64,000 bases of DNA from Beijerinckiaceae bacterium (GCA_030684835.1 JAUXWZ010000157.1:124001-188000), one strand, 5' to 3'; positions 33,426 to 43,540 are shown, counted from the first letter of the stretch. Notes: generated from the sequence alone by a model not told the origin. Made by a program: numbers and translations.

Positions 33426-34672
33426 GCCCCAAACCGCGCGCCCCGTAAGGCGACCCAGAAAGCAGCTGTTCCAAGCAAGATAAGCCCGAACAGAATCCAC
33501 AGCACAGGCTCATATGAGCCGAACCCGTCGCGCATGACCGCGACGGCCACAGGCGCCATGGTGCGCGGCAAGATGCACACTGTCGTCAGCGCCCCCGTAA
33601 TCGCGCCATACCCCCGAATTCCGAACGCCTCCACGATGGCGGTCTGCCGCACGACCATCAGCACGCCGGCCGACATGCCGTACACGGTGGCGAAGAGGAT
33701 GAGCCCCCAGAGGCCAAGCGGCGCGACGAAGATCAGTAAAAGCATGCCGGCGGCAAACATCGGAAAGGCGATGCGGCCGCTTTTGCGAGCGGAAGCCTTT
33801 GGATCAAAAACATAAAGCGCGAGCCGGCCAATTACCGCCGCCGGTCCATTAAACGCAAAGATCGCCACCGCAACCTGATACGTCACGCTCATCTGGGCCA
33901 GAATTGGCAACATGTGGATGAGCATGGACGTGATGACGAACCAGTGAACCGAAAAGGCCACCGCGAAGAGCCAGAAGGTCGGCGTGCGTAGCGCAGAGCG
34001 AAGCGGCGAGCCCGCCCCCGTCGACGGCAGGCGCCCCTCGGAAAGAGCCACCTTGCGGCGCTCGTACTCCGCCGTGCGGCTGCCAACCGTGCCGCGCAAA
34101 ACCGTGAAGTAGATGAGAGCCGGCCCAAGAAACTGCACAATAGCCAGCGTCACAAGGCCCTGGCGCCAACCCCAGACCTCAATGGCCAGACTCGCCAGCG
34201 GCACCACAGCGATCGAGGAGAGGCCCGTCAGGATGGCGAGCCACGTCAACCCGCGCCGGTAATCGTTGGTGTTTGCCGTTACGACCGCCGCGGCGACGTT
34301 GTAGAGCGACATGGATTGCGCAAAACCCAGCGCCACCCAGATCGCATAAAACTCCCACAGACTGTCAATCCGTGACCAAAGAGCGAGCAATATGGCGGCG
34401 AACGTCGAGCCTGCCGCCATCGCCCAGCGGCCGCCGCTTCGGTCCACCCAATAGCCGACCGGAATCCCGAACAGATCTGCGCAGAAAAGCCCAATGGTGA
34501 AGGCCAGCGTGATTTGGGTCGTCGTCCAGCCAAATTCCTGCTGCAAAGGCGCAACGAACAGGGAGAACGAGTGAAAGAGAATGCCAAATGTCAGGATCTG
34601 GCCAATAGCCATTCCAAAGATGATGACATTGTCGCTGAATCTGGGCGGCCGGGATGGCGGGTCGGCGTTCAT
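33416..34672 (-). CDS. MFS transporter
   Basis: 418 residues with about 12 membrane segments and the loop 2-3 MFS pattern GIPVGYWVDRSGGRWAMAAG. Resembles oxalate/formate- or monocarboxylate-type MFS members (FGWTTTQITLAFTIGLF), but substrate cannot be set. Start at 34672 (MNADPPSRPP) is taken over 34693. Confidence 0.9.
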   Translation of the reverse strand: MNADPPSRPPRFSDNVIIFGMAIGQILTFGILFHSFSLFVAPLQQEFGWTTTQITLAFTIGLFCADLFGIPVGYWVDRSGGRWAMAAGSTFAAILLALWSRIDSLWEFYAIWVALGFAQSMSLYNVAAAVVTANTNDYRRGLTWLAILTGLSSIAVVPLASLAIEVWGWRQGLVTLAIVQFLGPALIYFTVLRGTVGSRTAEYERRKVALSEGRLPSTGAGSPLRSALRTPTFWLFAVAFSVHWFVITSMLIHMLPILAQMSVTYQVAVAIFAFNGPAAVIGRLALYVFDPKASARKSGRIAFPMFAAGMLLLIFVAPLGLWGLILFATVYGMSAGVLMVVRQTAIVEAFGIRGYGAITGALTTVCILPRTMAPVAVAVMRDGFGSYEPVLWILFGLILLGTAAFWVALRGARFGAQR

Positions 34673-34804
34673 CGGATCACCATAGGGCGCCAACTGGTTT
34701 TTCTCATCTACGCCTTCGCATGGGAGACACGCTCAGGATGCATGAGGCCTGCCAGCTCTCTGATCTGATGGACTCGCGGTCGCCTCCCATGCTACCGCCG
34801 CGCA

Positions 34805-35485
34805 ATGCGACCTTTTCAGATATGCCCCTCGATCCTGTCCGCCGATTTTGCGCGGCTTGGCGACGACGTGCGCGCGGTCATGGCTGCGGGCGGCGATGTG
34901 GTTCACGTCGATGTCATGGACGGCCATTTTGTCCCCAACATCACTTTCGGCCCGGATGTGATGAAGTCCATTCGCAAGGTCACGGACAAAGTCTTCGACG
35001 TCCATCTGATGATCTCTCCAGTAGACCCCTATCTGGAAGCGTTCGCCAAGGGCGGCGCCGACATCATCACTGTCCATGCAGAAGCCGGGCCCCACCTCCA
35101 TCGCTCGCTGCAGGCGATCCGCGCGCTGGGCAAGAAAGCGGGCGTATCGCTCAATCCCGGCACGCCCGAAAGCGTGCTGGAATACGTGCTCGACGATCTC
35201 GACCTTATCCTCGTGATGACGGTCAACCCGGGCTTCGGCGGACAGAAGTTCATTCCGGCCTGCCTTGAGAAAATCCGCCGCATCCACGCGATGATTGGCG
35301 ACCGGCCGATTGATCTGGAAGTTGATGGCGGCGTCACCGCCGACAACGCAGGCGCCATCACCGCCGCCGGCGCCAATTGGCTCGTCGCAGGCTCGGCCGT
35401 CTTCAAGGGCGGCGAACCGGCTTACAAAAGCAACATCGACGCGATCCGCCGCGCAGCGCTGACCGCGCGCGGCGAACTCGTCTGA
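34805..35485 (+). CDS. rpe: ribulose-phosphate 3-epimerase
   Basis: 226 residues, (beta/alpha)8 barrel. [48 protein letters not shown] and [11 protein letters not shown] carry the metal-binding His and Asp residues of the family. Converts ribulose-5-P and xylulose-5-P in the pentose phosphate and Calvin pathways. Only 22 bases separate it from purB, so the two are probably cotranscribed. Confidence 0.96.
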   Translation: MRPFQICPSILSADFARLGDDVRAVMAAGGDVVHVDVMDGHFVPNITFGPDVMKSIRKVTDKVFDVHLMISPVDPYLEAFAKGGADIITVHAEAGPHLHRSLQAIRALGKKAGVSLNPGTPESVLEYVLDDLDLILVMTVNPGFGGQKFIPACLEKIRRIHAMIGDRPIDLEVDGGVTADNAGAITAAGANWLVAGSAVFKGGEPAYKSNIDAIRRAALTARGELV

Positions 35486-35507
35486 CGCAAACTCAGAAAG
35501 ACCTCCG

Positions 35508-36815
35508 ATGATCCCGCGTTACTCCCGCCCCGAAATGGTGAAAATCTGGGATCCGCAGACGCGGTTCCGCATCTGGTTCGAAATCGAGGCTCACGCCTGC
35601 GACGCGCTGGCCGAGATCGGCGTCATCCCGAAGGAGAGCGCGAAAGCGATCTGGGAGCGTGCGGGCGACGCGGTGTTCAACGTCGATCGCATCGACGAAA
35701 TCGAACGTGTCACCAAGCATGATGTCATCGCCTTCCTGACGCACCTTGCAGAATTCATCGGCGAGGATTCGCGTTTCGTGCATCAGGGCATGACGTCGTC
35801 CGACGTGCTCGACACATGTCTGGCGGTGCAGTTGATGCGCGCCTCCGACATTCTCATCGCCGATGTCGACGCCTTGCTCGCCGCGATCAAGAAACGCGCA
35901 TTCGAGCACAAGATGACGCCATGCATTGGGCGATCCCATGGCATCCACGCCGAGCCCGTCACGTTCGGCCTCAAGATGGCGCAGGCCTACGCCGAGTTTG
36001 CCCGCTGCCGCACGCGGCTTGTAAATGCGCGCGACGAAATCGCCACCTGCGCGATCTCCGGCGCCGTCGGCACATTCGCCAACATCGATCCGCGCGTTGA
36101 AGAACATGTGGCGCAGAAGATGGGCCTCCAGCCGGAGCCCGTCTCCACGCAGGTCATTCCGCGTGATCGTCACGCGATGTTCTTTGCGACGCTGGGCGTG
36201 GTCGCCTCATCCATCGAGCGGCTCGCCACCGAAATTCGCCATCTACAGCGCACAGAAGTTCTCGAGGCCGAGGAGTTTTTCTCCGAAGGTCAGAAGGGCT
36301 CGTCCGCCATGCCGCACAAGCGCAATCCTGTGCTGACGGAGAATCTGACAGGTCTGGCGCGCCTCGTGCGTGGCATGGCGATGCCCGCGATGGAGAACGT
36401 CGCGCTCTGGCACGAACGCGACATTTCGCATTCTTCCGTCGAGCGCATGATTGGTCCCGACGCAACCGTGACGCTCGATTTCGCGTTGGCGCGCATGACC
36501 AGCGTGATTGAAAAGCTGATCGTCTACCCCGGTAACATGCAGAAGAATCTCGATCGTCTGGGCGGGCTCATTCACTCCCAGCGCGTGCTGCTGGCGCTGA
36601 CGCAAAAAGGCGTGTCGCGCGAGGATTCGTATTCATACGTGCAGCGCAACGCGATGCCCGTGTGGCGCGGCGAAGGCGACTTCCTCGTGCTGCTGAAGTC
36701 AGACAAGGGCGTGAGCGCGAAACTGTCTCACGCCGAACTCGAAGAATTGTTCGACCTTGGCTATCACCTGAAGCACGTCGACACGATCTTCGCGCGCGTG
36801 TTTGGGCAGGTCTAA
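35508..36815 (+). CDS. purB: adenylosuccinate lyase
   Basis: 435 residues, fumarase/aspartase superfamily. RYSRPEMVKIW at the start, TSSDVLDTCLAVQL, and the signature SSAMPHKRNPVLTENLTGL with the flexible catalytic loop. Acts in purine synthesis on SAICAR and adenylosuccinate. GAAAGACC upstream gives a modest ribosome-binding site. Confidence 0.97.
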   Translation: MIPRYSRPEMVKIWDPQTRFRIWFEIEAHACDALAEIGVIPKESAKAIWERAGDAVFNVDRIDEIERVTKHDVIAFLTHLAEFIGEDSRFVHQGMTSSDVLDTCLAVQLMRASDILIADVDALLAAIKKRAFEHKMTPCIGRSHGIHAEPVTFGLKMAQAYAEFARCRTRLVNARDEIATCAISGAVGTFANIDPRVEEHVAQKMGLQPEPVSTQVIPRDRHAMFFATLGVVASSIERLATEIRHLQRTEVLEAEEFFSEGQKGSSAMPHKRNPVLTENLTGLARLVRGMAMPAMENVALWHERDISHSSVERMIGPDATVTLDFALARMTSVIEKLIVYPGNMQKNLDRLGGLIHSQRVLLALTQKGVSREDSYSYVQRNAMPVWRGEGDFLVLLKSDKGVSAKLSHAELEELFDLGYHLKHVDTIFARVFGQV

Positions 36816-36840
36816 GGTTTACGCGTTCATCAACGCCGTC

Positions 36841-36921
36841 ATGGCCGGACTTGATCCGGCCATCCAAGAGTGCGGCTCAATCACTTGCACCGCGACTGGA
36901 TGCGCGGATCAAGTCCGCGCA
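36841..36921. repeat. REP-like doublet of two palindromes
   Basis: ATGGCCGGA-CTTGA-TCCGGCCAT at 36841-36863 and TGCGCGGA-TCAAG-TCCGCGCA at 36901-36921. The loops are reverse complements of each other, as in paired extragenic palindromic elements scattered through Rhizobiales genomes. It follows purB and may also act in transcript 3'-end stability. Confidence 0.7.
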
Positions 36922-36971
36922 TAACGCAATTGCCAGTCATGATGGAATTGAACGACGCTTAAAGCGCCCCT

Positions 36972-37988
36972 TCACATCAGCTTCTTCACGCGATCGGTAA
37001 GATGCTTGGGCGTCGAGAGCGCCCGAAGCGCCATAGCCTTGAGATCGTCGCCCATGATCGGATCAATCTCGATCTTCAACTTGGTCGCCTCGGCCACGAA
37101 GTCGGGATCGACGATCATCGCGCGGTAAGCCGCCAGAATGGCCTTCATGCGGTCAGCGGGAACGTCCGGCGTCGCAACGATCGGCCGGCCCATTTCGGCA
37201 TTGGTGGCGAGCAGTTCGAAAATGCGTCGGTCATCGTCATTTTTGGCAAGCTCCGTCAGCAAGGGCGGCCCTTGAAGATCCTTCGGCTTGCGCAGCGCAG
37301 ACGTCAGCAGGAAGTTGATCTTCTTCTCGGAAATCCAGTCCGGGTGCGTTGTTTTCCACGACGACCATGTATTCCAGCGCCCCATCGATTCACCGCGCTC
37401 CATCGCCAGATTGATCTGGCTACCGCCGGGATAGCCGGGCACGATCTTGATCTTCGTGCCAAGCAGCGCGTTGATCATCGTGGGTGTGAGAACGCTGGTT
37501 GAGCCTGCGCCAGAGGCGCCAAGCACGAACTCCACTTTGCGTAGATCCTCAAATGTCTTCACCGGCGCGGTGTGCCATGCGACGAGCCCTTCCTGCGTGG
37601 GCGCAATCGTGCCTACCCAGTTGAAGCGCGCGGCGTCAAACTTAACGCCTTCAAGTCCGATCGCCTGGAGGAAAGGCAGGCTCGACACCATCATGCCCAT
37701 GGCGGTGCCGTCCTTGGGCGCCACGTTGTAGAGATGATTGGCCGCGACAAGCCCGCCGCCACCCGTCATTTGCGTGGCGATGACCGCGGGATTGCCCGGC
37801 AGATGCCTGCCCAGATGCCGACTGACAAGCTTTGCGTGGATGTCGTATTCGCCGCCCGCAGCCGCCCAGATCACGATGCGGATCGTGTTGCCTTTGTAAA
37901 ACTCGGCAACGCTCTGCGCCTTCGCGGGCGCTGCGGCGCCCAATGCGGTGAGAGCCAAAGTCGCGGTAAGAAATGCGCGTTTGATCAT
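36972..37988 (-). CDS. TctC/Bug-type periplasmic binding protein (copy 1)
   Basis: 338 residues. Start MIKRAFLTATLALTALGAAA with an AKAQ cleavage end. The mature protein begins AEFYKGNTIRIVIWAAAGGE and has YDIHAKLVSRHLGRHLPGNP, a subfamily pattern shared with the other copies in this window. The Bug family are two-lobed binding proteins for carboxylates and aromatics; ligand unknown. No transporter membrane gene is adjacent. Confidence 0.85.
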   Translation of the reverse strand: MIKRAFLTATLALTALGAAAPAKAQSVAEFYKGNTIRIVIWAAAGGEYDIHAKLVSRHLGRHLPGNPAVIATQMTGGGGLVAANHLYNVAPKDGTAMGMMVSSLPFLQAIGLEGVKFDAARFNWVGTIAPTQEGLVAWHTAPVKTFEDLRKVEFVLGASGAGSTSVLTPTMINALLGTKIKIVPGYPGGSQINLAMERGESMGRWNTWSSWKTTHPDWISEKKINFLLTSALRKPKDLQGPPLLTELAKNDDDRRIFELLATNAEMGRPIVATPDVPADRMKAILAAYRAMIVDPDFVAEATKLKIEIDPIMGDDLKAMALRALSTPKHLTDRVKKLM

Positions 37989-38080
37989 CGTTGTTCCCTC
38001 CCAAGAACGCGTGGTTTTGAACGCGCGGTTTGTTCGCGTCTGAGGGGAGCTTACCAAAAATTGCCGTGCTGTGAACCGTC

Positions 38081-38596
38081 CTAAAGGCGCGCCATGAACG
38101 CGCCGAAGCGCATCAGTCCCTCTGGCCACGGTCCATGCCCGGATGTGCTGTCGAGGCGACCAATGGCGCCCGCGTCCACAATATGTCCGCCCCAATCGAA
38201 GCCGAGGTCCTGCATCTCCTCATAGCTTGCGTGCGGATCATCACGGCTAAGGACCACGAGCGAGGGAAACGGCAGCGGATCGCGCGAGGGCGCCGGCACG
38301 TTCCATGCGGACGAAGGGTTGACGAGAAAGGCCCCGCGCACGCGCGACACGTCGCCGGTGCGCGCAACTTGCGCGATGGCGAATACGCCAGCGCCATGGC
38401 CGATCAGCACAAGCGGGCGCGTCCCGTTCACGGCCAAGGCTGCTGTAAGCGCGGCGGTGAGGCTAGCGATGTTGTCGCTCTCCGCCGTGACGCGCCGCCC
38501 TGTCGAGAGCCTGCTTTGCCACCGTGTCATCCAGTGTTCGGGGTCATCGGCGCTGGAGCCCGGGACGAACAGGATTTCGGCTTCGCTGGTGCGCAT
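38081..38596 (-). CDS. YdeN/RBBP9-type alpha/beta hydrolase, catalytic Ser replaced
   Basis: 171 residues (start MRTSEAEILFVPGSSADD). The family elbow GHSxG reads GHGAG here (codons CAT GGC GCT GGC), so the nucleophile Ser is Gly. A downstream Asp (SRDDPHASY) and His (WGGHIVDAG, also SGHGPWPEG) remain. It may be a non-catalytic relative or a mutated enzyme. The start at 38596 avoids a doubtful 22-residue extension. Confidence 0.82.
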   Translation of the reverse strand: MRTSEAEILFVPGSSADDPEHWMTRWQSRLSTGRRVTAESDNIASLTAALTAALAVNGTRPLVLIGHGAGVFAIAQVARTGDVSRVRGAFLVNPSSAWNVPAPSRDPLPFPSLVVLSRDDPHASYEEMQDLGFDWGGHIVDAGAIGRLDSTSGHGPWPEGLMRFGAFMARL

Positions 38597-38734
38597 GACA
38601 GTCCCACGGCGGTTCGTTCTACCGCCGGACATAAACCGAACCCGTGATGAGGTCCAATCCATGGGCTGTGCCTGCGCGTCGGAACCAACTTTCGGCCCCG
38701 CCGTTCTTTTGGCGGACTACGAAGGAGAAAAACC

Positions 38735-39148
38735 ATGATCAAGCATGCACTTGCAGCACTTGCGCTGACCGTCGCCGCCTCCCCCGCGTTTGCCCAGGCA
38801 GACAGCGGCGCTGCAGCTGGCGCGGCCACCGGGGCCGTTGGCGGCGCCATCGTAGGTGGGCCCGTAGGCGCTGTTGTCGGCGCTGGCGCTGGCGCTGTCG
38901 CAGGCGGCACCCTCGGGTCGATCTCCGCTCAGGACCGCGTTTACGTGCGCCAGTACGTAACCGAGAACCGCCGCCAGTCGGCGCGCGTCCAGGGCGATGT
39001 CGTGGTTGGAGCGACGCTTCCCCAGCAGGTCGAATTCTACCCGGTCGAAGGGAACCCGGCGTTCCAAAACTATCGGTACACGTGGGTGAACGATCGCGCC
39101 GTTCTGGTCGATCCCTCGTCGCGCCGCGTCGTCTACGTCGTCGAGTAA
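38735..39148 (+). CDS. DUF1236 domain protein with glycine-zipper region
   Basis: 137 residues. Signal peptide MIKHALAALALTVAASPAFA, then a Gly/Ala/Val zipper (residues ~25-65, GGAIVGGPVGAVVGAGAGAV) and a C-terminal DUF1236 domain (PVEGNPAFQNYRYTWVNDRA, DPSSRRVVYVV). Likely envelope-associated; function unknown. GGAGAAAAACC gives the ribosome-binding site. Confidence 0.88.
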   Translation: MIKHALAALALTVAASPAFAQADSGAAAGAATGAVGGAIVGGPVGAVVGAGAGAVAGGTLGSISAQDRVYVRQYVTENRRQSARVQGDVVVGATLPQQVEFYPVEGNPAFQNYRYTWVNDRAVLVDPSSRRVVYVVE

Positions 39149-39298
39149 GCACTCTGCGCGGCGGCAATCGCTAAACGGCTTGAACGGATCCTGCTGATTG
39201 CAGGGTCCGTTTTCACATGTGCCGCTTATTCGGCCGTGGGGGAGTTGAAGGACGCCGGCGAAGCTGAAGGGTGAGCTTCAATCGCCGCTATCGCCGTC

Positions 39299-39526
39299 TC
39301 AAGGGTCGAAGTCGCGCGCGCACGGCCAGCGGGGATACGCTTCCGCCGCTTGCCCGGCGATTGCGCCGCCCTTTCGGCCGGCCTCCGCCGCCAGTTCCTT
39401 GTCTTTTGCAAAGGCGCGGTTTTCAGGCTTCACGGCCTGCCCGCCCTTGCGAGCAATGTCCCGGCGCTTTTCCGGCGACACGGCTGCAAAACCGCGTTTA
39501 GCTTTTTGGCGTTTCGGACGAATCAT
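39299..39526 (-). CDS. KGG-repeat stress-type small protein
   Basis: 75 residues from MIRPKRQKAKRGFAAVS. Two KGG-type units are visible: SPEKRRDIARKGGQAVKP and ELAAEAGRKGGAIAG, as in GsiB/KGG hydrophilic stress proteins. Very basic and hydrophilic. An upstream start at 39562 is possible. Confidence 0.75.
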   Translation of the reverse strand: MIRPKRQKAKRGFAAVSPEKRRDIARKGGQAVKPENRAFAKDKELAAEAGRKGGAIAGQAAEAYPRWPCARDFDP

Positions 39527-39640
39527 CAGTTCCTTGAAATACTTCTGAGGGGAAATTCGCACCGCCTTTACAAAGCGTCGTGTGAAACCTCCCTAAAACC
39601 GAGTTATTGTTTAATAATCAAAAGAGGGGATCGGCGAACC

Positions 39641-40720
39641 CTAACTGGAAGCTAAACTATCACCACCCAGAGCGAAGACAAGAGCGTGACCATGCGTCAC
39701 GCGTACTCCAATAGTCTCAGACAGCGTTGACGCAACACCGGGCAAAGCCTTGAGCATCAACGGCGCGACCAACCCGTCCACACGCGCAGTGATCAGATCA
39801 CTATCCCCCAGAAAACGGCGACGGATCACGACTCCCACCGCATCGGCCTCTGCGGGCGGCACAATGTGAAGGGAAGTGGGCCGCACGCACACAACGCAGC
39901 GACCATGAGGAGCATCAACGGGCGCGTCGAACGCACCCAGCGGCGTTTCAACACGGCCGTCGCGCGCCTGCCCTTCAATCTCATTCAGATCGCAGAAGAA
40001 CCGCGCCGCAAACAGCGAGACCGGCCGCTCATAAAGCTCCTCCGGCGTTCCAGTCTGTACGATGCGCCCACCGCGCATCAGAACGATGCGGTCTGCGATC
40101 ATCATCGCCTCGACCGGGTCGTGAGTGACCACAAGGGCGGTGGCGTCCTTTTCGCGCAGGAGGCCCATCGTTTCCTCGCGAATGCGTTCGCGCATGCGCT
40201 GGTCGAGATTCGAGAAGGGCTCGTCCATCAGCAGGATGCCGGGCTGTGGCGCCAGCGCGCGAGCCAGCGCAACGCGCTGTTGTTCCCCGCCAGACAGCAT
40301 GTGCGGATAATCGTTCGCGTATTTCGCCAGTCCGACGCGCGTGAGGGAGGCCTCCGCAATCGCCCGCGCCTTTGCGCCGGGCATACGCGCCAGACCGAAC
40401 ATTACATTGTCAAGGATGGTGAGGTGGGGAAACAGCGCGTAGTCCTGAAACATCAAGCCGACGCCGCGTTGCTCCGGGGGAACAAACGCACCCGGCCCCG
40501 CAACCTCACGCCCGTCGAGGATCACTTTGCCCGAGGTCGGACGCTCGAGCCCCGCGACGACCCGCAACAGCGTCGTCTTTCCGCAGCCCGAATGCCCAAG
40601 AAGGCAAACGGTTTCCCCTGGAGTGACCGCAAGCGATACGTCGTCGACCGCGAGCGTCGAGCCGAAAACCTGCCGCACATGCTGAACGTCGAGAGACGCT
40701 GCACTGTTGCTTTTCATCAT
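39641..40720 (-). CDS. fbpC: Fe(3+)-type ABC transporter ATPase (FbpC)
   Basis: 359 residues. Walker A LLGHSGCGKTTLLRV, signature LSGGEQQRVALARALAP, Walker B ILLMDEPFSNLD and a C-terminal TOBE-like regulatory region. Belongs to the FbpC/PotA group. The start overlaps the permease stop (ATG at 40718-40720 or 40715-40717). Third gene of the fbpABC operon. Confidence 0.9.
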   Translation of the reverse strand: MMKSNSAASLDVQHVRQVFGSTLAVDDVSLAVTPGETVCLLGHSGCGKTTLLRVVAGLERPTSGKVILDGREVAGPGAFVPPEQRGVGLMFQDYALFPHLTILDNVMFGLARMPGAKARAIAEASLTRVGLAKYANDYPHMLSGGEQQRVALARALAPQPGILLMDEPFSNLDQRMRERIREETMGLLREKDATALVVTHDPVEAMMIADRIVLMRGGRIVQTGTPEELYERPVSLFAARFFCDLNEIEGQARDGRVETPLGAFDAPVDAPHGRCVVCVRPTSLHIVPPAEADAVGVVIRRRFLGDSDLITARVDGLVAPLMLKALPGVASTLSETIGVRVTHGHALVFALGGDSLASS

Positions 40721-42477
40721 ACAGCACTGCGTCCCGGAGCTGGCGCGCCATCGCCAAGGATGATTTCGCGAGCAATCGCCTCCTGCGTTTCGCTGGCGCC
40801 GCCGTATGCGAATTGACGGCGTCGGCCAAGGCGCGCGAGCATGATCACCGGAATAAGCCCCACCAGAATAATGCATGTGGCAGCAACGGAGCCGTCCTCG
40901 TAGGTGCCCCGCGCCGCCTCACCGTAAAGATGAGTCGCGAGTGTTTCGAAATTGAGCGGCCTCAGCAAGAGCGTTGCCGGAAGTTCCTTCATGCAGTCAA
41001 CGAAAACCAGCAGCGCAGCAGCGCCGAGCGCAGGCCGCAGCAGAGGGAGATGCACGCGGCGCATCGCACCCCCCGCCGTCTCGCCCAGCGCCCGGGCGGC
41101 GCCATCGAGGGATGGCGATAATTTGGAGAGCCCCGATTCCACACCGCCCGCAGAGATCGCAAGGAAGCGAACCACATAGGCGTAAACCAGCACGGCGCCC
41201 GACCCTGAAATCAATAACCCTACGGAAATGCCGAGGAACTTCTCAAGCCCGTCCGCCAGCATATTGTCGAGTGCGAAGATGGGCGTCATCAGGCCGATGG
41301 CGAGAACAGTGCCGGGCACAGCATACCCAAGCGAGGACGCGCGCAGGAGGACGCCAGCCGTCCGCGCCTGCGAGAGGCGCGCGGTGCTCGCAACAAGAAA
41401 GCCCAGTAAAAGCGCCACGAATGTAGCGACCGCAGAAATCAGGACCGTGTTCAGGATCTCTTGCCAAATCTCCGGCGAGACGCCCGCGAATGCGATACGC
41501 TTCCACGCCTCGGCGCCAAGATGCAGGGCGGGCAACACAAATCCGATGACAATGGGCAGGGACAGAAAGGCGATCGTGACGCCCGCCCGCCAGCCTGTCA
41601 GCGGCATTGGCGCGGCGCGGCGCGCGCGCTGCGCCATGGACACATAACGCTGACGACGGCGCGCCCAACGCTCCAGCAAAATCAGGGAGACGACGATGAC
41701 GAGCATCGCCAGCGCAATCTGCGCGGCGCCCGGCAGATTGGAGCGATTGATCCACGTTGAATAGATCGATACCGAAAGCGTTCGGACGCCCAGAAATTCC
41801 GACGCACCAATGTCGTTGAGCGCTTCCATCAGCGCCAGCGAAGCGCCAACCGCGATGGCAGGACGCGCAAGCGGCAACGCAACGCGAAAGAACATGCGGC
41901 TGCGGCTGGCGCCAAGCGTGCGCGAGGCTTCGAGCAAGCTGCCCGCCTGCATCAGGAACATCGCACGCGTCGAAAGATAGACATATGGATACAGCACGAA
42001 CCCGAGCAGCAGGATGCAGCCGCCCATTGAGCGCACATCCGGAAACCACAAGCCGCGCACATCCTCAATGCCGAACAGAGCGCGCAGGCCCGTCTGGATG
42101 GGCCCGATAGGATGCAGCAGATCGAGATATGCGAACGCGACGATATACGTCGGCGTCGCCAAGGGCAGCAGCAGAGCCCAGTCAAACACGCGGCGGCCGG
42201 GAAATTCGTAGGCCGTCATCAACCAGGCGAGCGCCGTGCCGAGCGTCACGACCATAACGCCGACGCCAAGAAGCAAGATGGCCGTTTCCCTCAACGCCTG
42301 GGGCAACACGAAAGCGAAGATGTGCGGCCACAGATCGCCAGAACCCTGGGCCGCGATCAGGGCCAGGGAGACAACCGGCGCGACCACAAGAACGGCGACA
42401 AGCGCAGAGGCGGCGAGCCATCTACGGTCGCCGCCTTTTCCGAACATCACGCTGTGTAAGCCAAACCTGCCAGCCAT
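40717..42477 (-). CDS. fbpB: Fe(3+)-type ABC transporter permease (FbpB), fused two-domain type
   Basis: 586 residues with two BPD_transp_1 domains and about 12 membrane segments: EASRTLGASRSRMFFRVALP in the first half and LDGAARALGETAGGAMRRVH in the second are the EAA loops that contact the ATPase. Start at 42477 (MAGRFGLHS) is preferred over 42498. Confidence 0.9.
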   Translation of the reverse strand: MAGRFGLHSVMFGKGGDRRWLAASALVAVLVVAPVVSLALIAAQGSGDLWPHIFAFVLPQALRETAILLLGVGVMVVTLGTALAWLMTAYEFPGRRVFDWALLLPLATPTYIVAFAYLDLLHPIGPIQTGLRALFGIEDVRGLWFPDVRSMGGCILLLGFVLYPYVYLSTRAMFLMQAGSLLEASRTLGASRSRMFFRVALPLARPAIAVGASLALMEALNDIGASEFLGVRTLSVSIYSTWINRSNLPGAAQIALAMLVIVVSLILLERWARRRQRYVSMAQRARRAAPMPLTGWRAGVTIAFLSLPIVIGFVLPALHLGAEAWKRIAFAGVSPEIWQEILNTVLISAVATFVALLLGFLVASTARLSQARTAGVLLRASSLGYAVPGTVLAIGLMTPIFALDNMLADGLEKFLGISVGLLISGSGAVLVYAYVVRFLAISAGGVESGLSKLSPSLDGAARALGETAGGAMRRVHLPLLRPALGAAALLVFVDCMKELPATLLLRPLNFETLATHLYGEAARGTYEDGSVAATCIILVGLIPVIMLARLGRRRQFAYGGASETQEAIAREIILGDGAPAPGRSAV

Positions 42478-42520
42478 TGCGCCCCGCCCGCGCCCCAAGA
42501 CGCAGGCGCCAAGCTATCGA

Positions 42521-43540
42521 TTAATTGTCATAACCGACCTTGTCGACCAGTTCGCTCGCCTGCTTGCGAAAACGAACAACTTCAGACACGGGCATCGGGT
42601 CGATTTTCAGTTCTCCCAGCGCAGCGATAATCGGATCAGCCTTGGCGCCCTTCACCACCGGGTACTCATAATTGCCCTCTGCGTAAATCTTCTGCGCGTC
42701 GGCCATGACGAGCCATTCCATGAACTTTACACCCGCCTCCTTGTTAGGCGCGTTCTTGGCCAGCGCCGCGCCCGAAATGTTCACGTGCGCGCCCTTGCCG
42801 TCAAACGTCGGGATGACGACGTTGATCGCTTCGCCCCATTTCAGCTGATCCGGCCCGCCCCTGCCCGACCGCATTAAGCCTACATAGTAAGAATTAGCGA
42901 TGCCGATCTCGCAGATGCCCGCAAGAATATCGCGCGCCACCTCACGGTCGCCGCCGCCGGGCTTGCGCGCCAGGTTCGCCTTCACGCCGCGCAACCATTG
43001 CTCAGCCTTTTCAGGGCCATAATGGGCGATATAGGCGGCGATAAGCGCCGTGTTGTAGGGATGCTGGCCAGAGCGCGTGCAGACCTTGCCCTTGAACTTG
43101 GGGTCGGCAAGATCCTCATAGGAAACAGCCGTCAAACCGAGTTTCTTGGACGCATAAACGACCCGCGCGCGCATCGACATTGCGAACCATTGCCCCTTCG
43201 CATCGCGCAGATTGGCGGGAATCGCCTGTTCCAGAACTTCGGAACGAACGGGCTGGGTCACGCCCTTGTCGACCATGTCGAGAATGGCGCCGACATCCAC
43301 GTCCATCAGCACGTCGGCGGGCGAACGAGCGCCTTCCGCCTGCACGCGTTCGGCAAGACCTTGCTTCACAAAGACGGTGTTGACCTTGATGCCCGTTTCC
43401 TTCGTGAAGGCCTCCAGAAGCGGCCGCACGAGGCCCGGCTCGCGCGTCGTGTAGAGGTTCAAAGCATCCTGAGCATAGGCAGGCGCAGAAATTGCTATGG
43501 CCGCTACGGCGATGTGAAGAAGGGACGCGCGGAAAGCCAT
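42521..43540 (-). CDS. fbpA: Fe(3+) ABC transporter substrate-binding protein (FbpA)
   Basis: 339 residues, signal peptide ending SAPAYAQDALNLYTTREP, then a type 2 periplasmic-binding fold. YYVGLMRSGRGG and WGEAINVVIPTFDGKGAHVN match FbpA-like ferric binding proteins, including the paired Tyr region (NSYYVGLM). It captures ferric iron in the periplasm for FbpBC. An Irr-box-like site lies 73 bp upstream. Confidence 0.9.
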   Translation of the reverse strand: MAFRASLLHIAVAAIAISAPAYAQDALNLYTTREPGLVRPLLEAFTKETGIKVNTVFVKQGLAERVQAEGARSPADVLMDVDVGAILDMVDKGVTQPVRSEVLEQAIPANLRDAKGQWFAMSMRARVVYASKKLGLTAVSYEDLADPKFKGKVCTRSGQHPYNTALIAAYIAHYGPEKAEQWLRGVKANLARKPGGGDREVARDILAGICEIGIANSYYVGLMRSGRGGPDQLKWGEAINVVIPTFDGKGAHVNISGAALAKNAPNKEAGVKFMEWLVMADAQKIYAEGNYEYPVVKGAKADPIIAALGELKIDPMPVSEVVRFRKQASELVDKVGYDN

